Virus record (IMG/VR): IMGVR_UViG_3300043639_000040
Coordinates: 1-38,808 of that record
Direction: 5' to 3' (one strand)
DNA length: 38,808 bases
Source: a virus
Each line of letters starts with the position of its first letter. Positions within the stretch are counted from its first letter, which is position 1. A program made the translations under genes and the position numbers. This document shows, in pieces, positions 21,262 through 30,080 of the stretch. Under the pieces are notes generated by a model. It was not told the DNA's origin, made no database searches, and worked only from the letters and a program-made list of their open reading frames with translations.

Positions 21262-23202
21262 CTATTCAGATAATTCTATTCTCCTGGCACCAGTGTTGAG
21301 ATCGACGCTACCGCCGCCCGTATTGATGTTGACCCCGGTACCCCCATGGCTGGATACAGCCATCTTTCCGGTAGACATGTCGATCAACGAAACCCCAGAG
21401 TTAATAGAAAACATTAAAGGCAAATTGACAGGCTCGAATGGCTCAACAATACGAGCTCTGCCCGAGATCGTGCGTACTGCCGGAGCCTCTATTCGTGCTT
21501 GCCCCGCAAGCGTTTGGCTTGACGGAGATGTAATTCTGGCCTTACCGAGAATGGTCCGAACCGTAACGATGGATATCCTGGCTAGACCTGTGATGGTCTG
21601 AGTGAGGGTCTTTTGAATTCGAGATAAACCCAAAAGTGTATGAATTACGGTCTTACGAATACGGGCAACACCAGTGATCGTATTCAGTTTTGCAGCCGTA
21701 ACCCTTGCCAGCCCGGTAATTGTCTTTACAGCCGTACTAAATCCAGCCCCGGCGATATTCGCTACGCCGGAGATAGTACGGTTAGTCGTGACTCGTACAC
21801 GAGCTTTACCGGTAGTCGTTTTGGTAACTGTAACGACTATTCGAGCGAGACCGGCGACGGTACGACTGACGGTTTTCCGAATACGTGCAAGGCCTGTGAT
21901 CGTTGGCGATGCTGTTTTTCGTATGCGTGACGTACCAGTTACGGTCTGAAGGACCGTCTTCTGGACCCGGGCTTTTCCTGCCTGAGTGCGACTGGTAAAA
22001 GCCCTAATATTAGCGAGACCTAAAATAGTCGCGTTGACGGTCTTGCGAATACGGGAAAGACCGGTCTGTACGGCCGCAACTGTAACTCGGACGCGGGATT
22101 TTCCACTCTGGGTGCGAGCCGTCGTCGCTGAAATACGTCCCTTACCAGTTGTGGTTCGAACGATAGTAGCGGTTACACGCGATTTTCCTGTCTGTGTTCG
22201 TTGTGAAAGAACCGCGATCGATGACTTGCCAGTCGTTGTCCGTGTGGTGGTTACCCTAACTCGCCCCTTACCTGTCGTCGTTCGAACAGCCGCAGCGGTC
22301 ACTCTCGATTTGCCGGTGATCGTTGCTGCGACGGTTTTGCGGATACGGGAAAGGCCGGATAGTGTAGCTGAGACTACCTTCCGAATGCGCGACTTACCGG
22401 TAGTAGTTTGGCTGGCAGCCTTTTGGATTCGGGCTTTACCGGTCTGGGTTTTAGTTGCTGGTGAGGTGACCCGGGCCTTACCAGTAGTCGTTTTAGTCGT
22501 GGTGACATTCGAACTTCCTGGTCTAACGGCTACCACGCCCCCGCACCAATCATCACTTGCGGAAATCGTAAAGGTGCTTGTGTTCAACGAACTGACGGTG
22601 CTGTTTGTGCTACATACTCCTAAAGTCGCACCGTTAGATCCGCCCGATACATCGGCGGTGTTATTGCTTGCTAATGGATAAACAGAAATCGTGCGGCTTG
22701 TATCAATTCCAAGAAACGCAAACCATAAGGTATCTTCCGTTGCCCAATTAGCAGGGTCGTGAGCAAGCACAGTGACATCAGGTGTGCCCGACACCCCAAA
22801 CGTGACCTCAAGCGAAAGTCCATTTGCGTCTGCAGCATACGCGCTACTATTGTTGCCGTTACTTCCCGGAAGTGTGCCGCCAAACCAACCGGTGATTCGG
22901 AAAATGCGCCACGCTCCCTGTTCCGACGCATTGACGGTGACATTAAACGTTCCCGTTTCTGAACCAGTGGCGACCTTGGCTAATACGTTTATTGTAACGT
23001 TTGAATTGCTTTCCCAGTACGTTTCAAAACCTGCCGGCACACCTATCGGAACACTTATACTGCCTTGCCCATCCGCCGCAAGAAATCCAAGAATTAAATC
23101 ACCAGCGGCTAGATTAGTCGGGTAAGTCAACGTCCAAGTCGTAGAATTGGTCGTGACAGTACCCGACTTAGTATCGGCTGTTTGAATGGTCGGAAAAGCC
23201 AT
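21262..23202 (-). CDS. Virion-associated protein with 25 tandem 14-residue repeats (646 aa)
   Basis: Residues 1-232 form a beta-rich domain (SGTVTTNSTTWTLTYPTNLA, GDLILGFLAADGQGS, ASDDWCGGVVAVRP) resembling lectin-like or fibre-head sandwich domains of phage proteins. Residues 233-588 hold 25 copies of a 14-residue unit, consensus xxRTxTGKARIRKT with variants TGLSRI and AGLARI. The last 58 residues are Gly/Ser-rich with LPLMFSINSGVSLID and end GARRIELSE. The repeats are basic and predict alternating beta strands. The gene lies within the head-tail structural block, next to the Ig-like protein. A fibre, decoration or side-tail structure is likely. No catalytic motif is visible. Confidence 0.75.
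   Translation of the reverse strand: MAFPTIQTADTKSGTVTTNSTTWTLTYPTNLAAGDLILGFLAADGQGSISVPIGVPAGFETYWESNSNVTINVLAKVATGSETGTFNVTVNASEQGAWRIFRITGWFGGTLPGSNGNNSSAYAADANGLSLEVTFGVSGTPDVTVLAHDPANWATEDTLWFAFLGIDTSRTISVYPLASNNTADVSGGSNGATLGVCSTNSTVSSLNTSTFTISASDDWCGGVVAVRPGSSNVTTTKTTTGKARVTSPATKTQTGKARIQKAASQTTTGKSRIRKVVSATLSGLSRIRKTVAATITGKSRVTAAAVRTTTGKGRVRVTTTRTTTGKSSIAVLSQRTQTGKSRVTATIVRTTTGKGRISATTARTQSGKSRVRVTVAAVQTGLSRIRKTVNATILGLANIRAFTSRTQAGKARVQKTVLQTVTGTSRIRKTASPTITGLARIRKTVSRTVAGLARIVVTVTKTTTGKARVRVTTNRTISGVANIAGAGFSTAVKTITGLARVTAAKLNTITGVARIRKTVIHTLLGLSRIQKTLTQTITGLARISIVTVRTILGKARITSPSSQTLAGQARIEAPAVRTISGRARIVEPFEPVNLPLMFSINSGVSLIDMSTGKMAVSSHGGTGVNINTGGGSVDLNTGARRIELSE
21439..22506 (-). 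repeat. 25 tandem repeats of 42 nt (14 aa)
   Basis: About 1.07 kb of in-frame 42-nt units coding T-x-T/S-G-K/L-A/S-R-I/V with 7 variable residues between. The protein repeat is far better conserved than the DNA, so the array is old and maintained by selection rather than freshly duplicated. Copies 18 and 19 are irregular in length. Confidence 0.85.
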
Positions 23203-23212
23203 GTTCCGTTTT

Positions 23213-23629
23213 TTACTTTTGGATTCTCATGTACCGCGTCACGGTCTCGCCTTTAAGCTCAGCCTCCCAGCCGATCGAATAGCCAAGCTCAACAGTGTCC
23301 ACGGGATCACCGGTACCGTCTACGCGGATCGTCCGGTGTTGCGAGACATTACGAAAATAGTGAAGGCGAAATTCTTGGATCGGTTCCGAGTGCTGGAAGA
23401 AAGGAACGCCGTTCACTTCGAAATGGCCGTCCCGCAGATCTACGCCAAATGTGGGATACCCCTCGCCATGCAGTACGAAACAGACAAGCGGCACTTCTTT
23501 CTGACGCTGCAGGACCTCAAAAAAACAATTCCGGTCCGGATTGCTCTCGGACCGGTCTTCTGGGTTTTGCAGGATCTGTGTGCCGTTAGCAAATGTTGCG
23601 ACGAAATGCAGGTAGTTAGGTGCTTCCAT
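23213..23629 (-). CDS. Hypothetical structural-region protein (138 aa)
   Basis: The product begins MEAPNYLHFVATFANGTQIL and alternates strands and turns (PLVCFVLHGEGYPTFGVDLR, IQEFRLHYFRNVSQHRTIRV, SIGWEAELKGETVTRYMRIQ). It directly abuts the 79-aa gene upstream. All-beta prediction and position suggest a virion or decoration component. No family recognised. Confidence 0.6.
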   Translation of the reverse strand: MEAPNYLHFVATFANGTQILQNPEDRSESNPDRNCFFEVLQRQKEVPLVCFVLHGEGYPTFGVDLRDGHFEVNGVPFFQHSEPIQEFRLHYFRNVSQHRTIRVDGTGDPVDTVELGYSIGWEAELKGETVTRYMRIQK

Positions 23630-23869
23630 CTACTCCTCGAACCATTCATCAAGGGCCGACTGACGGGCTTCGACCTCTTCGGCCGAAACAGGTACGTCGC
23701 CGTTGTGCTTGTTGTGTTTCTTGACCTCCGCTGCCAGGTCGCTGCCGGCAGGGAACTTTACGAACTGCCGGTCCTTGCGGTAGCAAATGATCTCGCCATT
23801 ATCGGCCGTCACGACTAGGCAATCCTGGAGCTCACCGTCGAACATGAGTTTTACTGTTTTGTTTGCCAT
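23630..23869 (-). CDS. Hypothetical small protein (79 aa)
   Basis: MANKTVKLMFDGELQDCLVV continues with TADNGEIICYRKDRQFVKFP, a small beta unit, then a helical acidic end (SAEEVEARQSALDEWFEE). It abuts the genes on both sides, suggesting one transcription unit. No family recognised. Confidence 0.6.
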   Translation of the reverse strand: MANKTVKLMFDGELQDCLVVTADNGEIICYRKDRQFVKFPAGSDLAAEVKKHNKHNGDVPVSAEEVEARQSALDEWFEE

Positions 23870-23871
23870 CG

Positions 23872-24492
23872 TTAGTTCTCCTGGTATTGCAGCGTCAGTG
23901 TGACCGTCGCTGTATCGCCAGCTGCGGCACCGCTGGTCTGTAGCTGCGTTGTTAGAAAATTCGTGAACACATCAGCCCCCGAGGTCTTAGACGTCGCCTT
24001 TCCTGTGGCCTCGGGGCCTGTAATGCCAAAACACACACCAACGCCTGACGCGATAGCAATTGCTGAAGTCATATTTGTGGTCAGGTTGGCATTGGTAGAT
24101 GCAGATGGCGTGGTATATAGCAGCCGGTCACCGTCCCCCGTACACGCGGGCGGGCCTTTGAGCGTAAGGCCGGTACCGAATGCCGTCGACGTGTGGGCGA
24201 ACAGGCCGGACAAGACTTGGTTCCATGTGCCAGAGATCCTCCCGAACTGCCATTTCTCAAAGCTATTACTGCCGTCAGAGATCGGAAAACTGGAATAGGC
24301 ATCGGTTTGGACACCGGAGTTCTTCCAGTTAACATCTGTAACGCCGGTTGTCCGGGTAGTTCCCTTCGTGGGTGAGCCCGTTTGTGTGCCGGTATCTTCC
24401 TGCCAGTCGAACGTGGCCGCTCCAAGTACCTTCTGGGCTTCGATGAGCCGTAGAAAGAAATTGTCTTTGTTATAGATCGATCGTCTCAGCAT
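23872..24492 (-). CDS. Hypothetical structural-region protein (206 aa)
   Basis: A Thr/Gly/Ser-rich beta protein: LRRSIYNKDNFFLRLIEAQK at the start, then FDWQEDTGTQTGSPTKGTTR, SDGSNSFEKWQFGRISGTWN, and AAGDTATVTLTLQYQEN at the end. The composition resembles phage decoration or fibre proteins. It lies between two small capsid-associated genes and the long repeat protein. No family recognised. Confidence 0.6.
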   Translation of the reverse strand: MLRRSIYNKDNFFLRLIEAQKVLGAATFDWQEDTGTQTGSPTKGTTRTTGVTDVNWKNSGVQTDAYSSFPISDGSNSFEKWQFGRISGTWNQVLSGLFAHTSTAFGTGLTLKGPPACTGDGDRLLYTTPSASTNANLTTNMTSAIAIASGVGVCFGITGPEATGKATSKTSGADVFTNFLTTQLQTSGAAAGDTATVTLTLQYQEN

Positions 24493-24519
24493 TTTATTCT
24501 CCGATCACCCTTATTTTTT

Positions 24520-24804
24520 TTAGTTAACATCCGAGAGAACATTAAACTTCTTACCCGTGGTTGCACCGACTACCGATAACGCATTGACAATCATCGGAAA
24601 ATCGGCAAAACGCAGGACCTTTTCGTTTCCGGCCTTGACCATAAACCCGACATCCGCGACCGCTGTTGCCAGAAAGTTGCACCACATATCCGTATCCGAA
24701 GTGTTCTGGATCTGAATGGTATGACGGGTCTTATCAGCGGCAATAGCCACTTGCGCAGTGCCGCCAGTCGTGATCGTACCGTTAATTTGTTCAGGGGCTG
24801 CCAT
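24520..24804 (-). CDS. Decoration-like protein (94 aa)
   Basis: A short beta-barrel-like sequence: NGTITTGGTAQVAIAADKTR, HTIQIQNTSDTDMWCNFLAT, FPMIVNALSVVGATTGKKFN. The pattern QIQNTSDT-x-MWCNF resembles small phage decoration or head-fibre base proteins that bind trimeric capsid sites. A terminator-like hairpin separates it from the gene above. Family assignment is uncertain. Confidence 0.5.
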   Translation of the reverse strand: MAAPEQINGTITTGGTAQVAIAADKTRHTIQIQNTSDTDMWCNFLATAVADVGFMVKAGNEKVLRFADFPMIVNALSVVGATTGKKFNVLSDVN

Positions 24805-24870
24805 AGGGTGTGATTCTCCTTAACTCAGATAAGTTTGGAACACTGTTCCCTGAGTTATTTTTGAACAGAC

Positions 24871-24917
24871 GGAAAGAAAACCCGCCGATTTGAGCATTGT
24901 TAAGAGGCTTGGCGGGT
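24871..24917 (-). terminator. Terminator-like hairpin
   Basis: On the minus strand ACCCGCC (complement of 24911-24917) pairs with GGCGGGT (complement of 24880-24886), followed by TTTCTTTCC. The loop is 24 nt, large but usable. It sits between the 24977-25387 gene and the 24520-24804 gene. Confidence 0.55.
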
Positions 24918-24976
24918 ATTGTTTACTGAAAAAAGGTTTTTGATTTTTAGTCTATAAGTTTCTCCTTTTTTTATTT

Positions 24977-25387
24977 CTAACTTCTTCGCTGAAATGTCAA
25001 CAGAACGCGACCCTCAGTGACCGTGTTGGCAAGCGTACCGGCTCCCGTGGCAATAAACTTGAGCCGATCACCCTCAAGGGTGTCTCGATTCGCGAGCGTA
25101 GAGCTAAGCGTCAATGCTCGCTTCGTATTGGCAGCCAAAGCCGAACCGCCGGTTATTTTTGTGGTATTCGCATCAGCGGTACTGAGCATATCCGTTGTAC
25201 CCGCCCCGGCTTGACCCAAATTCTTTAGAGCAAAGCTTGCGTAATTCGTGTCGTGAGCCGCTAAAGCGTCGACGCCTGAAAATATCGCACTGACGAGCCG
25301 GCCACCGGGTGAGATCCCGTAACCGTTCACCGATCCGGCGGCTGTCGCGACTGTTGGGACTGTAATAGTTATTAATTTTTTAGCCAT
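24977..25387 (-). CDS. Capsid decoration-like protein (136 aa)
   Basis: A low-Cys, Ala/Thr/Gly-rich sequence: ITITVPTVATAAGSVNGYGI, SPGGRLVSAIFSGVDALAAH, TANTKRALTLSSTLANRD-like centre, and EGRVLLTFQRRS at the end. The length and all-beta style fit capsid decoration proteins encoded just downstream of the major capsid gene. It lies after the 83-aa gene. No specific family recognised. Confidence 0.5.
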   Translation of the reverse strand: MAKKLITITVPTVATAAGSVNGYGISPGGRLVSAIFSGVDALAAHDTNYASFALKNLGQAGAGTTDMLSTADANTTKITGGSALAANTKRALTLSSTLANRDTLEGDRLKFIATGAGTLANTVTEGRVLLTFQRRS

Positions 25388-25441
25388 GATATTTATTTAC
25401 CGCCTTTTATCGGATATGTTTCGCAAACTGACGATCTTGAG

Positions 25442-25693
25442 TTATTTGTTCTCAGCCGGTGTTTTGGCTTTGTTCGACGCGGGCTGCTTGGCCTTTTCGT
25501 CCGTCTCTTCAGCAGCAATTGCCGCCGGTTTCTCGCCCCTAACAACGCCCAGTTCGACGGCCTCAGCCATTGGGATCGTTACGCCCTTGGCGACTTTCAG
25601 ATAGCTCCTGCCATCCTCGGTTTCGCCATAATAGTCTTTATCAGCCGCGAACTGGCCGATCGTGCTTGTTTCTGTGGTTGCCTTTATCGCCAT
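25442..25693 (-). CDS. Hypothetical capsid-region protein (83 aa)
   Basis: MAIKATTETSTIGQFAADKD followed by YGETEDGRSYLKVAKGVTIP is a small beta domain. The C-terminal third is Lys/Ala/Glu-rich and probably disordered (AEETDEKAKQPASNKAKTPA). A good ribosome binding site (agggag) precedes ATG 25693. It follows the capsid gene, past a strong hairpin. No family recognised. Confidence 0.6.
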   Translation of the reverse strand: MAIKATTETSTIGQFAADKDYYGETEDGRSYLKVAKGVTIPMAEAVELGVVRGEKPAAIAAEETDEKAKQPASNKAKTPAENK

Positions 25694-25729
25694 GATATTT
25701 TTTCTCCCTTGAAATAAAGATTAAAAGTT

Positions 25730-25774
25730 TTTGTTTTACAAAGGCGGCCGCTTTCCCCAAACAACCGCCTTTGT
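25730..25774 (-). terminator. Strong hairpin after major capsid gene
   Basis: Perfect 10-bp arms ACAAAGGCGG (25738-25747) and CCGCCTTTGT (25765-25774) with a 17-nt loop, downstream of the capsid stop. The minus-strand continuation (aaaacaaaaac) lacks a clean T-run, so it may act as a partial terminator or as a 3'-end RNA stabiliser. Confidence 0.5.
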
Positions 25775-25795
25775 ATCCACACCTCGGTAGAAGTT

Positions 25796-27061
25796 TTACC
25801 AGGTGATCAGTTCGAAAGCCTTAGGCCGCGTGACGGCAAATGCCGCTCGGAGCTCCGCAAGGATAGCAACGGCGTTCTGCAGGAAGAAGTTGCCAGGCTC
25901 GCCAACACGGATGTTGCTCTGCTCGCGATCCCACATCTTCGCACCCAATTTGTACTGGCCGACGATGCAATAACCAGTGGTCATTGCCTGAGTCTCGACC
26001 ACCTTGACGCGCCAGATGCGGTTTAAGACCGGATCATACACCTTCAGGTATTGGCCGTTATCGTCCTTTTCCAGTTCGAGCGATTCGCCCTGTCCCGGGT
26101 TGAGAACGACGCCATCCGGCTCATAGAACTCAAGCCGAACGTCAGTGATCGCACGGCGAATGGTGTCCGCCATGTTGTCTGATGCGAGACCACGGGCAGC
26201 CGTGGACTGATGAGTACGGGTCTGAATACCGGACCAGTTTTTGATTCCGGTAAAGTGAACGCCCGAACCAGATCCCACAAGGATCTCGTTTTCGAGAGTC
26301 ACTTCGATCTGGTACATCAACTCGTTATCGATCATTCCCCGTAGGTTCGGGCCGTCAGACAGGATCTGACGAGACGCGGCAACCCACTCAGCGATGGTTT
26401 TGACGGTGGCCGTTTTCAGGTCAAACGTCATATCGCCTTCGGGCTTGTCACCGAATTTGCTGCCATAATCGCCCTCACCCGGCGTGATCGCAGCATCCCA
26501 TTCGAGAACCGGGGATGCATTATTCGTGCGCGTAGCCATCAAAATGTATTCGACGGCATCAACGGACGTCTGACCGATGTTGATCAGGTCAAGAACTGAC
26601 GGCGGACGCTGCCGGGCGATATCGAGAATATCGATCTCCCGATCCGGCCTGATGGTATAACCGCCCTGGGCATCTGTGGTGTTATACAGGGCCTTGAGCA
26701 AATTCGGTACCATGACCGGGGCCATCTTGCCCGATGTGCGATCGGCGGTCTCGAACTGCTTGGACTCGATGACTTGTTCACCGAATGATTTGCGGCTTGC
26801 TTTCGGGTCAGCCTCTTTCACCGGTTCCGGCTTGCCGTCATCACCGCCCGCCGGTTCAAGAGCATACTCGCTCAAAGCGCCAAGGGCTTCGATCTGCTCG
26901 ATCTCGGTGCGCAATGCCTTACCCGCTTCGAGCATGTTTTCGAACTTCGTCCGGTTTTCCGGAGTACGTTCGGCCTCGGTCGTTTCCATAGTCGTCATCA
27001 TCGACTTGGCATCGTTAGTGAGCTTGGCAAGCTCTTGCTTTTTCTTTTTGATATCAGACAT
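25796..27061 (-). CDS. Major capsid protein, HK97 fold (421 aa)
   Basis: The N-terminal 100 residues are a charged coiled coil with scaffold character (KKKQELAKLTNDAKSMMTTM, KFENMLEAGKALRTEIEQIE), removed during maturation in relatives. The mature domain is typical of HK97-type capsid proteins: TIRPDREIDILDIARQRPPS, FDLKTATVKTIAEWVAASRQ, IDNELMYQIEVTLENEILVG, then GVVLNPGQGESLELEKDDNG and YKLGAKMWDREQSNIRVGEP. The strand-loop order fits the E-loop, spine helix, P-domain and A-domain. A good ribosome binding site (aggaga) precedes ATG 27061. It directly follows the prohead protease. Confidence 0.88.
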   Translation of the reverse strand: MSDIKKKKQELAKLTNDAKSMMTTMETTEAERTPENRTKFENMLEAGKALRTEIEQIEALGALSEYALEPAGGDDGKPEPVKEADPKASRKSFGEQVIESKQFETADRTSGKMAPVMVPNLLKALYNTTDAQGGYTIRPDREIDILDIARQRPPSVLDLINIGQTSVDAVEYILMATRTNNASPVLEWDAAITPGEGDYGSKFGDKPEGDMTFDLKTATVKTIAEWVAASRQILSDGPNLRGMIDNELMYQIEVTLENEILVGSGSGVHFTGIKNWSGIQTRTHQSTAARGLASDNMADTIRRAITDVRLEFYEPDGVVLNPGQGESLELEKDDNGQYLKVYDPVLNRIWRVKVVETQAMTTGYCIVGQYKLGAKMWDREQSNIRVGEPGNFFLQNAVAILAELRAAFAVTRPKAFELITW

Positions 27062-27080
27062 TTTGATTATTTCTCCTGAA

Positions 27081-27890
27081 TTAATGAGTCAAAGTTTCCA
27101 GTTCGAAGGCGTGAAGCTTTAACCAATCTGGAGAAAGTGAAGTGCTGATATCATCAGCGGCTTCGGCTTTACCGGTATCGGTTTCGTCACTTTCAACGGG
27201 TAAGCAGAGTGCATACCCGAGATCCAAGGTCGCGTTATGGATCATTTCTATAAGCTTTTGGTCACCGGCGGCATTTCGACGGCCGGCTTTGATCTGCGAA
27301 GCGATCATTGCGAGATTCGAAGCGATCACTCCAAGCGGCATAACGTCCATATGCTTGGCACCAGCGGCCACTGTCGCAGGGTTGCAACCGTAAAGAACGT
27401 CGCTTGTGTCGTAAAGCTTTAGCTCGACAAGTTCGCGGACCTCTTGGGTTTTCTCTGGATCGCCCGGTATGGGCTCGGTTCGCGTAGAGCTCTGAATGGT
27501 GTCGTAGGCAAAGCTCATCTCATTGACGTCGTTCGCGTCGATGGCAGCCAATACCCAGTCAGCAAGATCGATATTTTTGTAATAATCCCGACGCACAAGC
27601 AGCCCGCCTGTGGCATCCGGAGATTTTGCAAGCACTTCCGGTGGTAACTCAGCCCGGCTAAGCTCGCGAAGCTCAACGATGGTAGCGATAGGCGGATGCT
27701 GATAACTGTGGTTCCAAAGGTGTTTGCACCGCTTCGCACCCTCTGCGATCGTTTTAGCGAACGCGCCAGGCATTACACGATCGCCAATGGCGTCGACGTT
27801 GCCAAACACAGACGCAATGCCAGCTCTGGTACGTCCTGAGCTTTCGGATTTTAGGTTTGTAAATGGTAGGGATTTATAATCTCGCTCCAT
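27081..27890 (-). CDS. HK97-type prohead protease (269 aa)
   Basis: The herpes/HK97-assemblin-type serine protease fold is visible: GIASVFGNVDAIGDRVMPGA with FAKTIAEG (residues 24-51), catalytic His61 in HLWNHSYQHPPIAT, and catalytic Ser126 in NEMSFAYDTI. It cleaves the capsid N-terminal scaffold during prohead maturation. It is encoded between portal and capsid, the canonical order. The C-terminus (about 190-269) is a helical tail seen in many homologues, probably lost on autoprocessing. Confidence 0.85.
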   Translation of the reverse strand: MERDYKSLPFTNLKSESSGRTRAGIASVFGNVDAIGDRVMPGAFAKTIAEGAKRCKHLWNHSYQHPPIATIVELRELSRAELPPEVLAKSPDATGGLLVRRDYYKNIDLADWVLAAIDANDVNEMSFAYDTIQSSTRTEPIPGDPEKTQEVRELVELKLYDTSDVLYGCNPATVAAGAKHMDVMPLGVIASNLAMIASQIKAGRRNAAGDQKLIEMIHNATLDLGYALCLPVESDETDTGKAEAADDISTSLSPDWLKLHAFELETLTH

Positions 27891-27935
27891 ACTGAAACGA
27901 GATTAATAAATAATTTTACGGGTTATTTTTTGGGT

Positions 27936-30080
27936 TTAGACTGTAACCAATACATGAATGCACCGGCACCGGTCGCCGCCGTCGCAGTCAGGGTTAGGGG
28001 CAGCCGGTAGATCGGCTTCATCATCCGCGGTTTCGCCGTCGGCATCGCCGCATGGGCCGCACGTATTGGCGTCTAGGACAGCCGAATATTCATAATGGTC
28101 AGCTTTATCAGCGTTGGCTTGCATCTCATCGCTGCGGCCCCGAGAAATAGCAGCATTCACCGAACTACCGGCGATCGGGTCTATGAATTTCTCGCTCTGA
28201 GCATTTAGATTCTCTTTTAGTTTTTCGACGGTGTAATTAAGTAGCAGTTTTAGAGTTAAATATTCGTTTACAGCCCGAACCGTGATCTCGTTGATGATTC
28301 GAGAGATCATTCCGTCGATTAGCTCATCGAGATATTCGAGATAAGAAAGCTCGTTATCATCGGCTTTGATATCAGGAATATTGCAGTCTTTCGCTGCATT
28401 TTGTGCAGCGATCTCCGCCCGAATTTGCATCCGGCCGGCTAAATACGCCGATCTGATAGCCTTGGCAAGCTCTTTTCGGCGTTTTGGGTCTGGGGTAAGG
28501 GTCAACGTATGAGCCGTCTGAGCGGTCAGCTTATCGATCTTTGCAACAGCCTGATCTATCAGATCCAACCGGAACTTTTGCAATATCTTAATTGCCGTTT
28601 CTCTTTGACTTTCGTAATCGGCATTGATCTTTTTGAGATCGATCACCAATTCGACACCACGCGGTTCGCGGCCAAGGGTTAAGCCGTCTAAATCAAAAGT
28701 TTTTTTTTCTGTGTGTTTCGGTAAAGCCTTTGGTGGTGTTGGCTCCGGTAAGGCGTTCGGGTCAGTACCCGCCGGCACTTTCTGCGTGGCCTCTATAGCT
28801 CGATTCTCACCTGATAAAGCCGTAACGTTGATCGGCTGAATATAGTAATCGCCCTCAGGATCTGGCATCATGCCAGTCGCAGTCCGAAACTCGTTTAAGG
28901 TCCATCCGCCGGCTTTGAAGTTGTCCCGGGCCCGTAGGTGCATCTTTTCAACATCTTCCTGCAAAAACGCCACATGCGAGATATCCCAACCAACTCGGAT
29001 AGTTTCAGCTTTGATAGCCTCGATATCTTCAAACTCTGGCAGCACAAACCAGGTGAGCCATTCACGCATAACTGCAAGCTCGCCCGATATCTTGTTGTCC
29101 CAGAAGTTTTGAAGCTCAGCTTTAGCAGTTGCATTAGCCGTCACATGGAGTAAGCCTACATAAGCACCGACCAAATTAGGCGGTACCCCAAATACAGCGC
29201 AGATACGAGATTCGAACCGGCCAGAAAGAGAATCACTGGCGAGCTCGTCTAACTTACTACCGATCTGCTGGAAATCTGCGTTTTGGTCCAAAACGGCTAC
29301 GCCTTTCTGATTAGCACCGCCGCGGGAATACTTTTGTTTCCATTTCGCCTGGAGCTCTTCACGTTTAGTCTCGGTGACATTCGCGTTCAGGATCTTCAGC
29401 ACACCGGACGGTGTACCATCGCTCTCAAAGAAAGCGTCAACATAGTCGGTTAAGCCCAGATCAGAGTTAATAGATTTAAGAGCAGCACTCAACGGAGCAA
29501 AGCCGTTGAATTGGTCTAGCAGGTCTGGCCGCCGGCGAATAAACAGATCTTCAGGCTTGATCTCGATCCGCCGGCCATTCTTGGCTGTGTATTCGTAAAA
29601 AAGTATTTCAGATTGGGTACGATCATACTTTGGCGCGATTCGGTTAGGATTTAGTACCGTCATCGCAACAGGAATGCCAGCTCCTGATCGCTCAATATGA
29701 GCATAGAATCGGCCTAAACCCTGCTCTGACTGGACCATCAACTTGCGAACGTCCCTGCCTGTTTGGTGTTGATTTGGCCGCTTGAAGAGAGCGGGTAACA
29801 GATGTCCGGATTTTGCTTCCCATGCACCTTTAGAGTTCTTGACCTCAACAATGATCTCGGCATCGTTCATCACGTCCGCGATCTTGTTGATACACGCAAA
29901 AACTAACTCGTGAGACCTATAAGCTGTGAACGCAGAGTCTTTATCGTATTTGATGCGGGTATTACGACGGCTTAAACCAAGGATGTCCCAAAAGCCCGTA
30001 TCGGTAAAAGCGACACTCTGCGAGTTTTTCTCTCGAAAGCCCGGGCGAAAATAGTTTGTTATGTTTCCGAACAGGCCCAT
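27936..30080 (-). CDS. Portal protein fused to Mu F-like C-terminal domain (714 aa)
   Basis: Residues 1-420 match HK97-family portals: AYRSHELVFACINKIADVMN, GRFYAHIERSGAGIPVAMTV, EDLFIRRRPDLLDQFNGFAP, SKLDELASDSLSGRFESRIC, AVFGVPPNLVGAYVGLLHVT. After a Pro-rich linker (450-490) the C-terminal 200 residues have the Mu F/SPP1 gp7-type minor capsid motif: Y-S-A-VLDANTCGPCGDADGE, C674/C677, then PNPDCDGGDRCRCIHVL with C705 and C707. In most phages these are separate genes. The start overlaps the TerL stop by one base (TAATG). The portal forms the DNA gateway; the F-like part may help capsid assembly or ejection. Confidence 0.85.
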   Translation of the reverse strand: MGLFGNITNYFRPGFREKNSQSVAFTDTGFWDILGLSRRNTRIKYDKDSAFTAYRSHELVFACINKIADVMNDAEIIVEVKNSKGAWEAKSGHLLPALFKRPNQHQTGRDVRKLMVQSEQGLGRFYAHIERSGAGIPVAMTVLNPNRIAPKYDRTQSEILFYEYTAKNGRRIEIKPEDLFIRRRPDLLDQFNGFAPLSAALKSINSDLGLTDYVDAFFESDGTPSGVLKILNANVTETKREELQAKWKQKYSRGGANQKGVAVLDQNADFQQIGSKLDELASDSLSGRFESRICAVFGVPPNLVGAYVGLLHVTANATAKAELQNFWDNKISGELAVMREWLTWFVLPEFEDIEAIKAETIRVGWDISHVAFLQEDVEKMHLRARDNFKAGGWTLNEFRTATGMMPDPEGDYYIQPINVTALSGENRAIEATQKVPAGTDPNALPEPTPPKALPKHTEKKTFDLDGLTLGREPRGVELVIDLKKINADYESQRETAIKILQKFRLDLIDQAVAKIDKLTAQTAHTLTLTPDPKRRKELAKAIRSAYLAGRMQIRAEIAAQNAAKDCNIPDIKADDNELSYLEYLDELIDGMISRIINEITVRAVNEYLTLKLLLNYTVEKLKENLNAQSEKFIDPIAGSSVNAAISRGRSDEMQANADKADHYEYSAVLDANTCGPCGDADGETADDEADLPAAPNPDCDGGDRCRCIHVLVTV

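Noticed and set aside
21439-22506. Plus-strand frames of up to 231 aa over the 14-aa repeat region
   Set aside because: They are antisense shadows produced by the repeated codons of the real minus-strand gene.
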